Shown piece after piece: positions 25,500 through 34,885 of a DNA stretch of 64,000 nucleotides. A program made the translations under genes and the position numbers. Origin of the DNA: CAZSAK01 sp964605155. GTDB lineage: Bacteria > Pseudomonadota > Gammaproteobacteria > SZUA-140. The stretch is from contig CAZSAK010000007.1 of the NCBI GenBank assembly GCA_964605155.1, positions 1 through 64,000 on the forward strand, in the 5' to 3' direction. A model generated the notes under the pieces. That model was not told where the DNA came from. It ran no database searches and saw only the letters and a list, made by a program, of their open reading frames with translations. Position 1 is the first letter of the stretch, and every line of letters starts with the position of its first letter.

Positions 25500-27026
25500 A
25501 TGTGGTATCCGATCAGTTTGACAAATAACATGTCGATTAATCAGAAACAAGAAGCACTCGCCGCATTACAGATCTTCCTGAATACGCCGCTTCAAGTCAC
25601 GCTGAACCGGCACCTCACCTGTGTACCACAGGAAACAGTAGTGGCACTGTTCCATAGCGTCGCGTCAACTGTACCAGCCTACCGGGATTTTCTGGCAGGA
25701 CACGCCGTCAATACGGTCGGAATAAGAACCTTCGCCGATTTCAGGCGACTACCGATGATGACCAAGAATGACTATGTACTGGCCTATCCTCTCGATGAAC
25801 GATGCCGTCATGGACACCTGCACGACAATGAGATGATTGCCGTTTCTTCCGGTTCCACCGGTAACCCGGTCGCATGGCCCCGCGCGTCCCAACATGAACT
25901 GGATATCGCAACGCGTTTCGAACATATCTTCGGTCAGGCGTTCGATGCCGGTTCACGAAGTACCCTGGCGGTAATTTGTTTCGCCCTCGGTACCTGGGTA
26001 GGCGGTATATACACCGCCAACTGCTGCCGTTATCTGTCGTTAAAAGGATATCCTGTGACACTGGCGACACCTGGAGCCAACAAAGATGAGATATTGCGGA
26101 TCATCAGGGAAATCGGCTCCAGTTTCGACCAGGTCGTGCTGTTGGGTTATCCGCCGTTTATCAAGGATGTTATCGATATCGGTAACGCCCATGGCATTGA
26201 TTGGCCTCGTTATCACATCAAGATGGCATTTGCCGGCGAGGTCTTCAGCGAGGAATGGCGCAATCTCGTCTGTAAGAGAGCTGGGGTCGACAACCCGCAC
26301 CTCGATACCGCTTCATTGTATGGCACCGCAGATGCGGGTGTGCTGGCCAATGAAACTCCCTTGAGTATTACCTTACGCAGCTTTTTCTCCGCTAATCCGC
26401 GTTTGGCGCGGGAACTGTTCGGAGAATCCCGACTTCCGTCGCTGTTGCAGTATGATCCCTTGAGCCGCTTTTTCGAGACTCATGAGGATACGTTGGTAGT
26501 CAGCGGCGACAACGGCGTCCCGCTTGTCAGGTATCATATCGCCGACAAGGGTGGTATCGTGACCTATAAGGATATGTTACGGTTTGTCCGGGATCAGGGA
26601 GTACATCTGGACAAGACATTGCTTGATCAACCAGGCTCGCAGTTGCCCTTTGTGTATGTATTCGGGCGTGCTGATTTCAGCGTTTCATATTACGGCGCCA
26701 ATGTCTACCCGGAAAATGTCACAGTCGGTCTTGAACAACCCGACATTCAGCACTGGGTAAGCGGCAAATTTGTATTGCAGGCATTAGAACACTCCGACGG
26801 CGGTAGAACGCTTCGTGTCACAGTCGAACTGCTACCGGAAGTCGCTGCCGATGAACACAAAACAAGTGTGATCGCAGATTCGATACAACGGGAACTGTTA
26901 AGACTCAACAGCGAGTTTGCACATTACGTACCCGCTGAATTCCAGACTCCCGATGTGGTATTGAAACCCGCCGGTGATCCGGAATATTTCCCCGCCGGCA
27001 TCAAACACCGCTACAGCAGAAGATAG
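25500..27026 (+). CDS. PaaK/CapK-like adenylate-forming enzyme
   Basis: A 508-residue protein of the phenylacetate-CoA ligase-like branch of the AMP-forming superfamily. Visible motifs are the phosphate loop SSGSTGNPVAWPR (about 118-131), SLYGTADAG (about 266) and the hinge region VYVFGRADFSVSYYGANVYPE. It should activate a carboxylic acid as its adenylate; the substrate is unknown, and no acyl-carrier or thioester partner is near. ATG 25530 (MSINQKQEAL) is an alternative start; neither has a clear ribosome site. It is followed after 25 nt by ttcA, an unusual pairing that may simply be shared transcription. Confidence 0.8.
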   Translation: MWYPISLTNNMSINQKQEALAALQIFLNTPLQVTLNRHLTCVPQETVVALFHSVASTVPAYRDFLAGHAVNTVGIRTFADFRRLPMMTKNDYVLAYPLDERCRHGHLHDNEMIAVSSGSTGNPVAWPRASQHELDIATRFEHIFGQAFDAGSRSTLAVICFALGTWVGGIYTANCCRYLSLKGYPVTLATPGANKDEILRIIREIGSSFDQVVLLGYPPFIKDVIDIGNAHGIDWPRYHIKMAFAGEVFSEEWRNLVCKRAGVDNPHLDTASLYGTADAGVLANETPLSITLRSFFSANPRLARELFGESRLPSLLQYDPLSRFFETHEDTLVVSGDNGVPLVRYHIADKGGIVTYKDMLRFVRDQGVHLDKTLLDQPGSQLPFVYVFGRADFSVSYYGANVYPENVTVGLEQPDIQHWVSGKFVLQALEHSDGGRTLRVTVELLPEVAADEHKTSVIADSIQRELLRLNSEFAHYVPAEFQTPDVVLKPAGDPEYFPAGIKHRYSRR

Positions 27027-27051
27027 CCCTTATTTCACCGAGGAATTGATC

Positions 27052-27852
27052 GTGTCAAAGATCGAAAAAAAACTGTTACATTACACCGGCAAGGCTATTG
27101 GCGATTACAATATGATCCGTACAGGCGACAGAGTGCTGGTATGTCTTTCAGGCGGCAAGGATTCATATACCTTGTTATCGTTATTACGGCTGATGCAGGT
27201 TCGTTCCAATCATAGATTCCAGATCACCTCCTATACCCTGGATCAATCCCAACCTGGCTGGGATGACAGCGGACTGAGGGCCTGGCTGGAGCATTGTGAG
27301 ATCCCCTATGTTATAGAAAAGCGGGATACCTATTCCGTCGTGCTGGACAAGATTCCGGAAGGCAAGACCTACTGTTCACTATGTTCACGCCTTCGACGTG
27401 GTAACATTTACCGCTATGCGACTCAACATGGATATAACAAGATCGCGCTCGGGCATCATCGTGATGACCTGATCGAGAGCCTGCTGATGTCGGTTCTGTA
27501 TAGTGGTGAGATACGCTCCATGCCGCCCAAACTGTTAACCGATAACAAGCGGCATATCGTCATTCGGCCACTGGCCTATTGCCAGGAACGCGACATCATC
27601 GAATATGCTGAAGAGCGTCAATTCCCGATTATTCCCTGCAACCTGTGCGGATCGCAGGAGAACCTGACACGCATGCGGGTCAAACAATTGATCCGGGAGT
27701 TGGCAGCTGATAATCCCAAGATCCCCAGCAATATTCTGCACGCCCTGGGGAACATCCAGATCAGCCAGTTGATGGATAGACGCTTCTGGGATTTCCAGCA
27801 ACTCGAATCACAACTGGAACAGGAACCGACGGAATCGAATCTCGCGAGCTGA
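27052..27852 (+). CDS. ttcA: tRNA 2-thiocytidine synthetase TtcA
   Basis: Thiolates cytidine 32 of certain tRNAs with ATP, using a 4Fe-4S cluster. The 266-residue protein carries the PP-loop CLSGGKDSYTLL and two Cys-x-x-Cys motifs, TYCSLCSRLRRG and IPCNLCGSQ, the TtcA signature. The start is GTG 27052 with GAGGAA at good spacing; the upstream in-frame ATG at 26974 lies inside the preceding gene. It is convergent with ptsP across a palindromic repeat element. Confidence 0.95.
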   Translation: MSKIEKKLLHYTGKAIGDYNMIRTGDRVLVCLSGGKDSYTLLSLLRLMQVRSNHRFQITSYTLDQSQPGWDDSGLRAWLEHCEIPYVIEKRDTYSVVLDKIPEGKTYCSLCSRLRRGNIYRYATQHGYNKIALGHHRDDLIESLLMSVLYSGEIRSMPPKLLTDNKRHIVIRPLAYCQERDIIEYAEERQFPIIPCNLCGSQENLTRMRVKQLIRELAADNPKIPSNILHALGNIQISQLMDRRFWDFQQLESQLEQEPTESNLAS

Positions 27853-27904
27853 CATATAAATTGATCTGCTAATACGCAAATACAATTAATTCGTGACTGA
27901 TTTT

Positions 27905-28062
27905 CAAAAATAGCGAACGCAGGGGAGACAAGGCAATAATGAACAAGAAGGCGGGATTTCCACGATAGTCTGACACATTCGCGGCACCGCAATTTGAGTT
28001 TATTTTTCTCGTGCCCTCTGGGGTGAACGCAGTGTCGCCAAGTGTAGTAATTTTGCTATTAT
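27905..28062. repeat. Intergenic palindromic element, copy 1
   Basis: About 158 nt filling the ttcA/ptsP convergent junction. It aligns almost without gaps with 33525-33686: shared blocks include TAGCGA-CGCAGG, AATGAAC-AGAA, TAGTCTG and GGGGTGAACGC. The arms around AATAATGAACAAG and TTTGAGTTTATT are imperfectly complementary, so a large hairpin is possible. Its end overlaps the ptsP stop codon. Confidence 0.75.
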
Positions 28063-30326
28063 TTACCTGCCCTGACCAGACCACCTAAACCCGCCACTTC
28101 CAGCACCCTGTCCACATGTTGCCTGATGGATCGCGCATCCTCCATCTGCAGCACAGAATCAAGGACCGTCCTGGCTTTTGCGACTGTAAAATTACGGATC
28201 ACCCATTTAACCCGCAGCAGACTCGCCACGCTCGAACTCAGGCTGTTCACACCCATCCCAAGCAAAAGCAACGCTGCTGCCGGATCTCCTGCCATCTCAC
28301 CACATACGCTTACCGGTTTATGTTGACGGCGTGCACCTTCCATAATCTGGATCAGGGCATAAAGCACTGATGGGTGCATGGAATCATACAGTTCGGCGAC
28401 GCGTGGATTATTCCTGTCGACCGCCAGCAGATACTGGGTCAGGTCGTTGGTTCCAACAGAGATAAAATCAACTCGTCTGGCAAGTGCGTCGATCTGATAG
28501 ACCGCAGCGGGTACCTCGATCATCAGCCCGACCTTGGGCATCTCGATTGCTTCCCCGGCAGCGGTCATCTCGCCGTAGAGACGTCTGATCAAGCGCAATG
28601 CCTCGTCCACCTCTGCAGTATGGCTGATCATGGGTAACAGGAGATGGAGATTGTTCAGGCCGATACTGGCCCGTAGCATGGCGCGTAGTTGCACGAGGAA
28701 TATCTCCGGATGATCAAGCGTTACACGTATCCCCCGCCAGCCAAGAAACGGGTTCTCTTCGGTGATGGGAAAATAGGATAACGCCTTGTCCCCGCCGATA
28801 TCGAGCGTCCGTAACGTTACCGGTCTGGGTGCAAAGGCCTCCATAACCTGGCGATAGATTTTGCATTGTTCCTCTTCGCTGGGAAACCGTTCGCGTGTCA
28901 TAAAGGGAAATTCTGTCCGATACAAGCCGATGCCGTCGGCACCACTATCACGCGACGGTGTGATATCGGACAACAAACCCGTATTGGCGTACAATGGAAT
29001 ACACACACCGTCGGGTGTCACTGAAGGAAGATCGCGCAATTCCTCCAGCCCGGCGCCCAGTTCTTTTTCTTCATTGGCAAGGCGTATAAACTCTTCACGT
29101 ACTGTCGATGAAGGCGAGATATAGACCTGGCCACGATAACCATCAAGGATGACCTCACATCCATCCATGCGGGCAATCGGCAGATCAACGGCACCGACAA
29201 CAGCGGGAATACCCAGTGCCCGCGCCAGAATAGCAACATGCGATGAACTGGAACCACGTGCAGAAATCACACCCGCCAGATGGGGAATTGGTACCTCAGC
29301 CAGCATCGAAGCCGTGATCTCTTCCCCCACCAGAATTGTCTGTGGTGGATAATAGGGTCGGCGTTGATCAACGCTTTGCAGGCACATCAGTATGCGTCGC
29401 CCAAGATCACGCACATCGCCTGCGCGTTCGCGCATATACGAATCATCCATCTCGTCGAACACGCGGGCATGTTCGTTAATGGTTGCCCGCAATGCCCCCG
29501 GGGCCCAGTTCCCGCCCCGGATCCTTTCGATGGTCCCGTTGATCAAACTGTCACTGTTTAACATCAGTTGATAGGCGTTAAAGAGTGCCCTGTCCTCGGC
29601 ATCCAGTGAAGTACCAACGCGACTCTCGAGTAATCTGATGTCGTTTCGTACCGCCTCTACGGCCGCCTCGAAGATCTTCACCTCCTGCTCCGCATCATTC
29701 ACCTTCCGATCGGGTACCGCTTCCAGATCAGCCTGGGGATAGATCACCACCGCATAACCGACGGCCACGCCCGGGGCACCAGGCAAGGCCGTAACTGGCC
29801 GCTGATCGGAGATCGTGGCATGATTCCCCAATCCTTTTATGCCTCCGATAGCATCCGCATGGGCGATTGCACCTGCAAGCTGTGCGGCGACCGTCAACAG
29901 AAAAGCGACCTCGTCTTCATTGTAGAGTCGTTGCGCATGCTGACGGACGATCAGCACGCCCATGACTTTGCGATGCTGGATAATCGGTACTCCGAGGAAT
30001 GCGTGATAGAGCTCCTCCCCGGTTTCGGCAACATACAGGTAACGTGGATGGTCGGGTGCGTTGGCGAGATTAAGCGGTTCTTCGGTTGCTCCCACCACGC
30101 TTACCAGGCCCTCACCCCACTTTAACCGGACATTGCCTATCGCATCCTCCCTGAAACCATCGCTTGCCATCAGCACAAAGTGCTGCGATACCATGTCAAG
30201 GAGATATACCGTACACACATCGACCTGCATCGCCTCTTTGACCCTCTTTACAATTATCGACAAGGCATGATCCAGGTCATGTGCCGAATTAACCTCCTGG
30301 ACAATACGACGTAGCGTGCTGAGCAT
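28059..30326 (-). CDS. ptsP: Phosphoenolpyruvate-protein phosphotransferase PtsP (EI-Ntr)
   Basis: First enzyme of the nitrogen-related phosphotransferase chain: autophosphorylates from PEP and passes phosphate to NPr. The 755 residues comprise an N-terminal GAF sensor (about 15-165), a PEP-utiliser N domain (about 185-300), the phosphohistidine domain with GSSSSHVAILARALGIPAVV, and a C-terminal PEP-binding TIM barrel with TNDLTQYLLAVDR and CGEMAGDP. The length and GAF domain distinguish it from sugar-PTS EI. NPr and EIIA-Ntr genes are not in the window. It is followed on the same strand by none; rppH lies 72 nt upstream and is probably co-transcribed. Confidence 0.96.
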   Translation of the reverse strand: MLSTLRRIVQEVNSAHDLDHALSIIVKRVKEAMQVDVCTVYLLDMVSQHFVLMASDGFREDAIGNVRLKWGEGLVSVVGATEEPLNLANAPDHPRYLYVAETGEELYHAFLGVPIIQHRKVMGVLIVRQHAQRLYNEDEVAFLLTVAAQLAGAIAHADAIGGIKGLGNHATISDQRPVTALPGAPGVAVGYAVVIYPQADLEAVPDRKVNDAEQEVKIFEAAVEAVRNDIRLLESRVGTSLDAEDRALFNAYQLMLNSDSLINGTIERIRGGNWAPGALRATINEHARVFDEMDDSYMRERAGDVRDLGRRILMCLQSVDQRRPYYPPQTILVGEEITASMLAEVPIPHLAGVISARGSSSSHVAILARALGIPAVVGAVDLPIARMDGCEVILDGYRGQVYISPSSTVREEFIRLANEEKELGAGLEELRDLPSVTPDGVCIPLYANTGLLSDITPSRDSGADGIGLYRTEFPFMTRERFPSEEEQCKIYRQVMEAFAPRPVTLRTLDIGGDKALSYFPITEENPFLGWRGIRVTLDHPEIFLVQLRAMLRASIGLNNLHLLLPMISHTAEVDEALRLIRRLYGEMTAAGEAIEMPKVGLMIEVPAAVYQIDALARRVDFISVGTNDLTQYLLAVDRNNPRVAELYDSMHPSVLYALIQIMEGARRQHKPVSVCGEMAGDPAAALLLLGMGVNSLSSSVASLLRVKWVIRNFTVAKARTVLDSVLQMEDARSIRQHVDRVLEVAGLGGLVRAGK

Positions 30327-30398
30327 TTAGAAGTGAAAGAGAATGTAAGGGATGGTTGAATATATCCGCAATGACTTCTTCAGCATACGATAATGCTT

Positions 30399-30938
30399 TC
30401 AACTATCGCGGTCATGAACAGAACCATAGCGTGTATTATCAGGCGGACGTTTATCTACATAACCCGCAGCTGCCATCAACGGTGCAAATTCAAGCAGTGC
30501 CTGTTCATAAACCTTGCGCTTAAAGGCCACGATCTCCTGCAACGGCGACCAGTAGGTTACCCAACGCCAGCTGTCGAATTCAGGGTTGTCACTGTGATCC
30601 AGGGTAACATGGCTGTCTTCTCCGAGCAGGGACAACATGAACCAGACCTGCTTTTGTCCGATACACACAGGTTTGCTATTGTAACGAATCAGGTTCTTGG
30701 GTAATTGGTAACGCAACCAGTCGCGGGTACGCCCAATCATTGTGACATGGGATCTCTGCAGGCCAATCTCTTCATGGAGTTCGCGGTACATGGCCTGCTC
30801 GGGAGTTTCGTGCCTGCGTATGCCTCCCTGGGGAAATTGCCATGCCTGCTCGCCAATACGTCTGGCCCACAGCAACTTGCCTTCCCGGTTGCTCAGGATG
30901 ATGCCGACATTTGCCCTGTAGCCATCTAAATCAATCAC
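30399..30938 (-). CDS. rppH: RNA pyrophosphohydrolase RppH
   Basis: Removes pyrophosphate from mRNA 5' ends and so triggers RNase E decay. 179 residues with the Nudix box GGIRRHETPEQAMYRELHEE beginning near residue 38 and the N-terminal LDGYRANVGIILSNREG typical of RppH. The start is GTG 30938, with AAAAGGTG upstream. The rppH-ptsP pair is conserved in gammaproteobacteria, which supports the call. Confidence 0.96.
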   Translation of the reverse strand: MIDLDGYRANVGIILSNREGKLLWARRIGEQAWQFPQGGIRRHETPEQAMYRELHEEIGLQRSHVTMIGRTRDWLRYQLPKNLIRYNSKPVCIGQKQVWFMLSLLGEDSHVTLDHSDNPEFDSWRWVTYWSPLQEIVAFKRKVYEQALLEFAPLMAAAGYVDKRPPDNTRYGSVHDRDS

Positions 30939-31106
30939 TTGCCGTGCACCTTTTCATCGGTCATGTTAACTTGAATTCTCCCATAAATACTCCAACCGCG
31001 GCAAATGGATCACGGCTGACACTCGCATTTAGCCCGGCTATGCATTACTCTTGGACTCTGGTCCAGGACGATTAAATTAGTTATAACTTTTAAAGGCTTA
31101 CGATAC

Positions 31107-31760
31107 TTGGCTGTAACGATCTTTGACCTCGACAATACACTGATTGGGGGTGATAGCGATTACCTATGGGGACAATTCCTGATTGAGCAGGGAGCGGTGG
31201 ACAAGTACTCCTATAATCGGGACAACCGGCGTTACTATCAGGAATATCAGCAAGGTACCCTCGACATCATGGAATTCCTGAACTTCCAGCTGCGGCCCTT
31301 GGCGGAATATGACCCGGAACAATTACACGAGTGGCGAACGCAATTTATCGACGAAAAAATCCGGCCCATCATTCTGCCGTCTGCACTCACACTGATCAAG
31401 GATCATCGCGACAAGGGTAATACCCTGGTAGTCATCACTGCAACAAATCGATTTATCACCGAGCCGATCGTTGCTCTCATAAATATCGACAATCTGATCG
31501 CCACGGAACCCGAGATGGTCAAAGGGCGCTATACCGGGCATGTTACGGGCACACCCTGTTTTCGCGAAGGCAAGATCGAACGGCTTCATAAATGGTTGGA
31601 GTCGAGCGGAGAAAACCTTGAAGCGAGCAGTTTCTACTCCGACTCGCATAACGACATACCCCTGCTCGAGGAGGTCACCTATCCTGTTGCAGTTGATCCC
31701 GATGAAACACTCGCCCAGCACGCGGAGATGAAGGGATGGCCTATTATCACCCTGCGTTGA
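31107..31760 (+). CDS. HAD-superfamily phosphatase (SerB/HAD-IB type)
   Basis: A 217-residue cytoplasmic hydrolase with HAD motif I FDLDNTLIGGDSD, motif II VITATN, motif III Lys near EGKIERLHKW and motif IV YSDSHNDIPLLE. The alpha-helical cap between motifs I and II puts it in the HAD-IB group (phosphoserine or histidinol phosphatase-like). The substrate cannot be told. The start is TTG 31107 with AAAGGC upstream. Its end overlaps the permease gene by 25 nt, so the two are co-transcribed. Confidence 0.85.
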   Translation: MAVTIFDLDNTLIGGDSDYLWGQFLIEQGAVDKYSYNRDNRRYYQEYQQGTLDIMEFLNFQLRPLAEYDPEQLHEWRTQFIDEKIRPIILPSALTLIKDHRDKGNTLVVITATNRFITEPIVALINIDNLIATEPEMVKGRYTGHVTGTPCFREGKIERLHKWLESSGENLEASSFYSDSHNDIPLLEEVTYPVAVDPDETLAQHAEMKGWPIITLR

Positions 31761-32728
31761 GCCATCGCCGCCCCGTTTTTATTGTACTGCTGCTGCTTGC
31801 ACCGTTGAGCCTGTTAGTTGCCCTCGGTGTTGGCAGCGTATCAATCAGTTGGCAGCAATTGTGGGCAATATTATCCGGGCATGAAAATGATGTGACCTAC
31901 AGCCTGGTGATGGAGCTGCGTCTGCCGCGCGCCATCAGCGCCTTTGCCGCCGGCGGCATACTGGCCCTCGCCGGGGCATTGATGCAGGTGTTACTGCGCA
32001 ACCCCCTGGCTGATCCCTATATTCTCGGCGTTTCCGGGGGTGCATCGGTGGGTGCACTGGGTGTCATGCTTGCCGGTGTCGGCGGGCTGTGGGTCAACGC
32101 CGGTGCCTTTTGCGGTGCCTTGTTATCCATGCTGCTGGTCTTCTCACTGGCGCACGGCAAGGGTAGCTGGACACCGACGCGTCTAATCCTGACCGGAGTA
32201 GTGGTAGCTGCCGGCTGGGGGGCGCTGATCAGCTTTATCCTTGCCATCAGCCCCGATACCAATCTGCGCGGAATGCTGTTCTGGCTAATCGGTGACCTGG
32301 GACATACGGATGCTTCCACGACGGGTATACTTGTGTTGATACTGGGTTTGTTGTTGACGTTGCCGATGAGCCGTCACCTGAACGTGCTGACGCGGGGAGA
32401 ACTCAAGGCGGGCGCGCTAGGCGTACCGGTAAAACGAGTACGGGTTCAGATCTATTTTATCGCCTCGTTACTCACCGCCGCGGCGGTGACCATCGTCGGC
32501 AATATCGGATTCGTCGGTCTGATCGTCCCTCATCTTGTCCGTCTCGTTGTCGGCAACGACCAGCGTATCCTGCTGCCCGCTGCGGCATTGCTCGGGGCCA
32601 GCCTGCTGGTCATCGCCGATACCGTAGCACGCACCGTGATGGCGCCCACACAGCTGCCGATCGGGGTAATCACGGCGCTCATAGGCGTGCCGGTATTCCT
32701 CTATCTGTTACAACGCGGTCACCGCTGA
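31736..32728 (+). CDS. FecCD-family ABC transporter permease (BtuC-like)
   Basis: A 330-residue inner-membrane permease of the vitamin B12 / iron-siderophore / haem importer family, with about 9-10 helices. Characteristic segments: LRLPRAISAFAAGGILALAG, LLRNPLADPYILGVSGGAS and GNIGFVGLIVPHLVRL. Start ATG 31736 overlaps the HAD gene and has GGAG about 10 nt upstream; TTG 31757, overlapping the HAD stop, is an alternative. The ATPase gene follows with a 1-nt overlap. No periplasmic binding protein or TonB receptor is encoded nearby. Confidence 0.9.
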   Translation: MAYYHPALSHRRPVFIVLLLLAPLSLLVALGVGSVSISWQQLWAILSGHENDVTYSLVMELRLPRAISAFAAGGILALAGALMQVLLRNPLADPYILGVSGGASVGALGVMLAGVGGLWVNAGAFCGALLSMLLVFSLAHGKGSWTPTRLILTGVVVAAGWGALISFILAISPDTNLRGMLFWLIGDLGHTDASTTGILVLILGLLLTLPMSRHLNVLTRGELKAGALGVPVKRVRVQIYFIASLLTAAAVTIVGNIGFVGLIVPHLVRLVVGNDQRILLPAAALLGASLLVIADTVARTVMAPTQLPIGVITALIGVPVFLYLLQRGHR

Positions 32729-33495
32729 TGGCTTTGCTGGCAACGCACAAACTTTCGGTATCCATCGCAGGCATCACCGTGTGTCATGATCTCGATGTCG
32801 CCTTTGAAGCAGGTCAGTGCTGGGGGATTCTGGGTAAAAACGGCAGCGGTAAAACGACACTGCTCCAGACACTGGCGGGGCTGCGGTCATCCACTGCGGG
32901 TGAGATCCTGATCAATGCCAGTCCCCTCAGTCGAATGTCACGCAAACACATCGCCCAATCCATCGGTATATTGTTCCAGGATTATGATGACATGTTTCCC
33001 AGTACCGTACTGGAAACCGCATTGATCGGCCGCCACCCCTTTCTGGAGACATGGCAATGGGAAGGCGCGGAAGACATGCAACGGGCCAGGACGGCCCTGC
33101 AACAGGTCGGGATGTCCGCCATGGAATCACGGATTGTGACAACGCTCTCCGGAGGCGAACGTCAGCGGGTGGAGATTGCGACCTTGCTGACCCAGGACCC
33201 TTCGATTTATCTGCTCGACGAACCAACCAATCACCTCGACCTGAATCATCAGATCGGTATCATTAAGACCCTGCTGGAACATGTAACAGATCATCGGCAG
33301 GTCCTGGTGATGGTACTACATGATATCAATATCGCCGCACGATTTTGTGATCACATGTTGCTGTTGTTCGGTGACGGTGACTGTCGATATGGCACAAAGG
33401 ATGAGATGATGACCGAGGAATTACTTGCGCGACTCTATAACCATCCGATCAGACATATACGAGACAAGGACATTGATGCTTTCCTGCCAGCGTAG
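32728..33495 (+). CDS. ABC transporter ATP-binding protein (BtuD/FecE-like)
   Basis: A 255-residue ATPase partner of the permease. Walker A GKNGSGKTTLL, signature LSGGERQRVEIA, Walker B IYLLDEPTNHLD and the H-loop VMVLHDINIA are all present. Genes with this pairing import cobalamin, haem or iron chelates; the substrate is unknown. The gene is convergent with pilT across the second palindromic element. Confidence 0.93.
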   Translation: MALLATHKLSVSIAGITVCHDLDVAFEAGQCWGILGKNGSGKTTLLQTLAGLRSSTAGEILINASPLSRMSRKHIAQSIGILFQDYDDMFPSTVLETALIGRHPFLETWQWEGAEDMQRARTALQQVGMSAMESRIVTTLSGGERQRVEIATLLTQDPSIYLLDEPTNHLDLNHQIGIIKTLLEHVTDHRQVLVMVLHDINIAARFCDHMLLLFGDGDCRYGTKDEMMTEELLARLYNHPIRHIRDKDIDAFLPA

Positions 33496-33524
33496 TGCGA
33501 TTTCTTGATAACTTATTCCGGTAT

Positions 33525-33686
33525 AAAAATTAGCGAGCGCAGGCGTGGCGAGTCAACAATGAACGAGAAACCGGAGTCTACACGGTAGTCTGCCGTTTAA
33601 CGGCCCCGGATACCGAGTTCATTATTCTTATACCCCCTTGCGGGGTGAACGCCGTATTGCCAAGCGCAGCAGATTTGCAACTATTT
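33525..33686. repeat. Intergenic palindromic element, copy 2
   Basis: Related to 27905-28062 over about 160 nt and also placed between two convergent genes. The arms AACAATGAACGAGAAACCGG and CCGGATACCGAGTTCATTAT are imperfect complements, giving a large potential hairpin centred near 33590. The element end overlaps the pilT stop codon, as copy 1 overlaps that of ptsP. Confidence 0.75.
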
Positions 33687-34718
33687 GAAGTTATCTTTTT
33701 GAGCGGCCTTGATCCTGGCTTCAGATTTATTGATCACGCCATTTTTCACCAGCTCCACCAGCGCCTGGTCGAGTGTCTGCATACCAACGGCTTGACCGGT
33801 CTGGATCGCTGAATACATCTGCGGCACCTTGTTCTCACGAATCAGGTTGCGGATCGCCGGGGTACCGATCATGATTTCATGGGCGGCGACACGACCGCCG
33901 CTCACCTTTTTCAACAGCGTCTGTGAAATCACAGCTCGCAGGGACTCTGACAGCATCGAACGTACCATCTCCTTCTCCGCCGCCGGGAACACATCGATGA
34001 TACGGTCGATGGTCTTGGCCGCAGAACTGGTGTGCAGGGTGCCGAATACCAGGTGGCCTGTTTCAGCCGCCGTCAAGGCAAGCCGGATGGTTTCCGGATC
34101 GCGCATCTCACCGACCAGAATAATGTCGGGATCTTCACGCAATGCCGAGCGTAGAGCCTCATTGAACCCCAGGGTATCGCGATGCACTTCTCGCTGGTTG
34201 ATCAGGCATTTCTTGCTTTGATGCACGAACTCGATCGGGTCTTCAATGGTGAGGATATGCCCGAATTCGTTCTCGTTCTTGTAATCCATCATCGCCGCAA
34301 GCGTGGTCGACTTACCTGAACCGGTGGGCCCGGTTACCAGTACGATACCGCGCGGTGTCTCGGCGATCTCCTTGAAGATGGACGGACATCCCAGTTCCTC
34401 CAGAGTCAGGATGTTTGAGGGAATGGTACGAAAGACGCCGCCGACCCCGCGATTGTGATTGAAGACATTGACACGAAAACGCGCCAGCCCGGGTATCTCA
34501 AACGAGAAATCGGTCTCGAAGAATTCTTCGAAATCCTTGCGCTGCCTGTCGTTCATAATGTCATACAACATGTTGTGAACCGTCTTGTTATCCAGCGAAG
34601 GAACATTGATCCTGCGGATATCGCCGTCGACACGGATCATGGGCGGCAACCCGGCCGACAGATGCAAGTCTGAGGCGTTATTCTTCACACCGAAGGCGAG
34701 TAATTCGGCAATATCCAT
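33681..34718 (-). CDS. pilT: Type IV pilus retraction ATPase PilT
   Basis: A hexameric ATPase that depolymerises type IV pili, driving twitching motility. 345 residues: N-terminal PAS-like domain with ASDLHLSAG and PPMIRVDG, Walker A GPTGSGKSTT, Asp box LTIEDPIEFVH, Walker B DIILVGEMRDPETI and the C-terminal AIRNLIRENKVPQMYSAIQTG segment specific to PilT. GGAGG precedes the ATG. No pilU follows, unlike Pseudomonas. Divergent from yggS, an arrangement conserved in gammaproteobacteria. Confidence 0.97.
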   Translation of the reverse strand: MDIAELLAFGVKNNASDLHLSAGLPPMIRVDGDIRRINVPSLDNKTVHNMLYDIMNDRQRKDFEEFFETDFSFEIPGLARFRVNVFNHNRGVGGVFRTIPSNILTLEELGCPSIFKEIAETPRGIVLVTGPTGSGKSTTLAAMMDYKNENEFGHILTIEDPIEFVHQSKKCLINQREVHRDTLGFNEALRSALREDPDIILVGEMRDPETIRLALTAAETGHLVFGTLHTSSAAKTIDRIIDVFPAAEKEMVRSMLSESLRAVISQTLLKKVSGGRVAAHEIMIGTPAIRNLIRENKVPQMYSAIQTGQAVGMQTLDQALVELVKNGVINKSEARIKAAQKDNFK

Positions 34719-34885
34719 TTGGTGGTCCTCCGCAACAACCGGCCTGTGCCAGTTTCATTCAGATTATAGGGTTTGCTTCGTCAAATGACAGTATACCTGT
34801 GTGTTAACGGCAAAAATCAACTGTTCTTAAGAGGCGTGAATCATGTGTTATTGTTAGTATCTCGCAAGCGGTAACAATGTGAATA

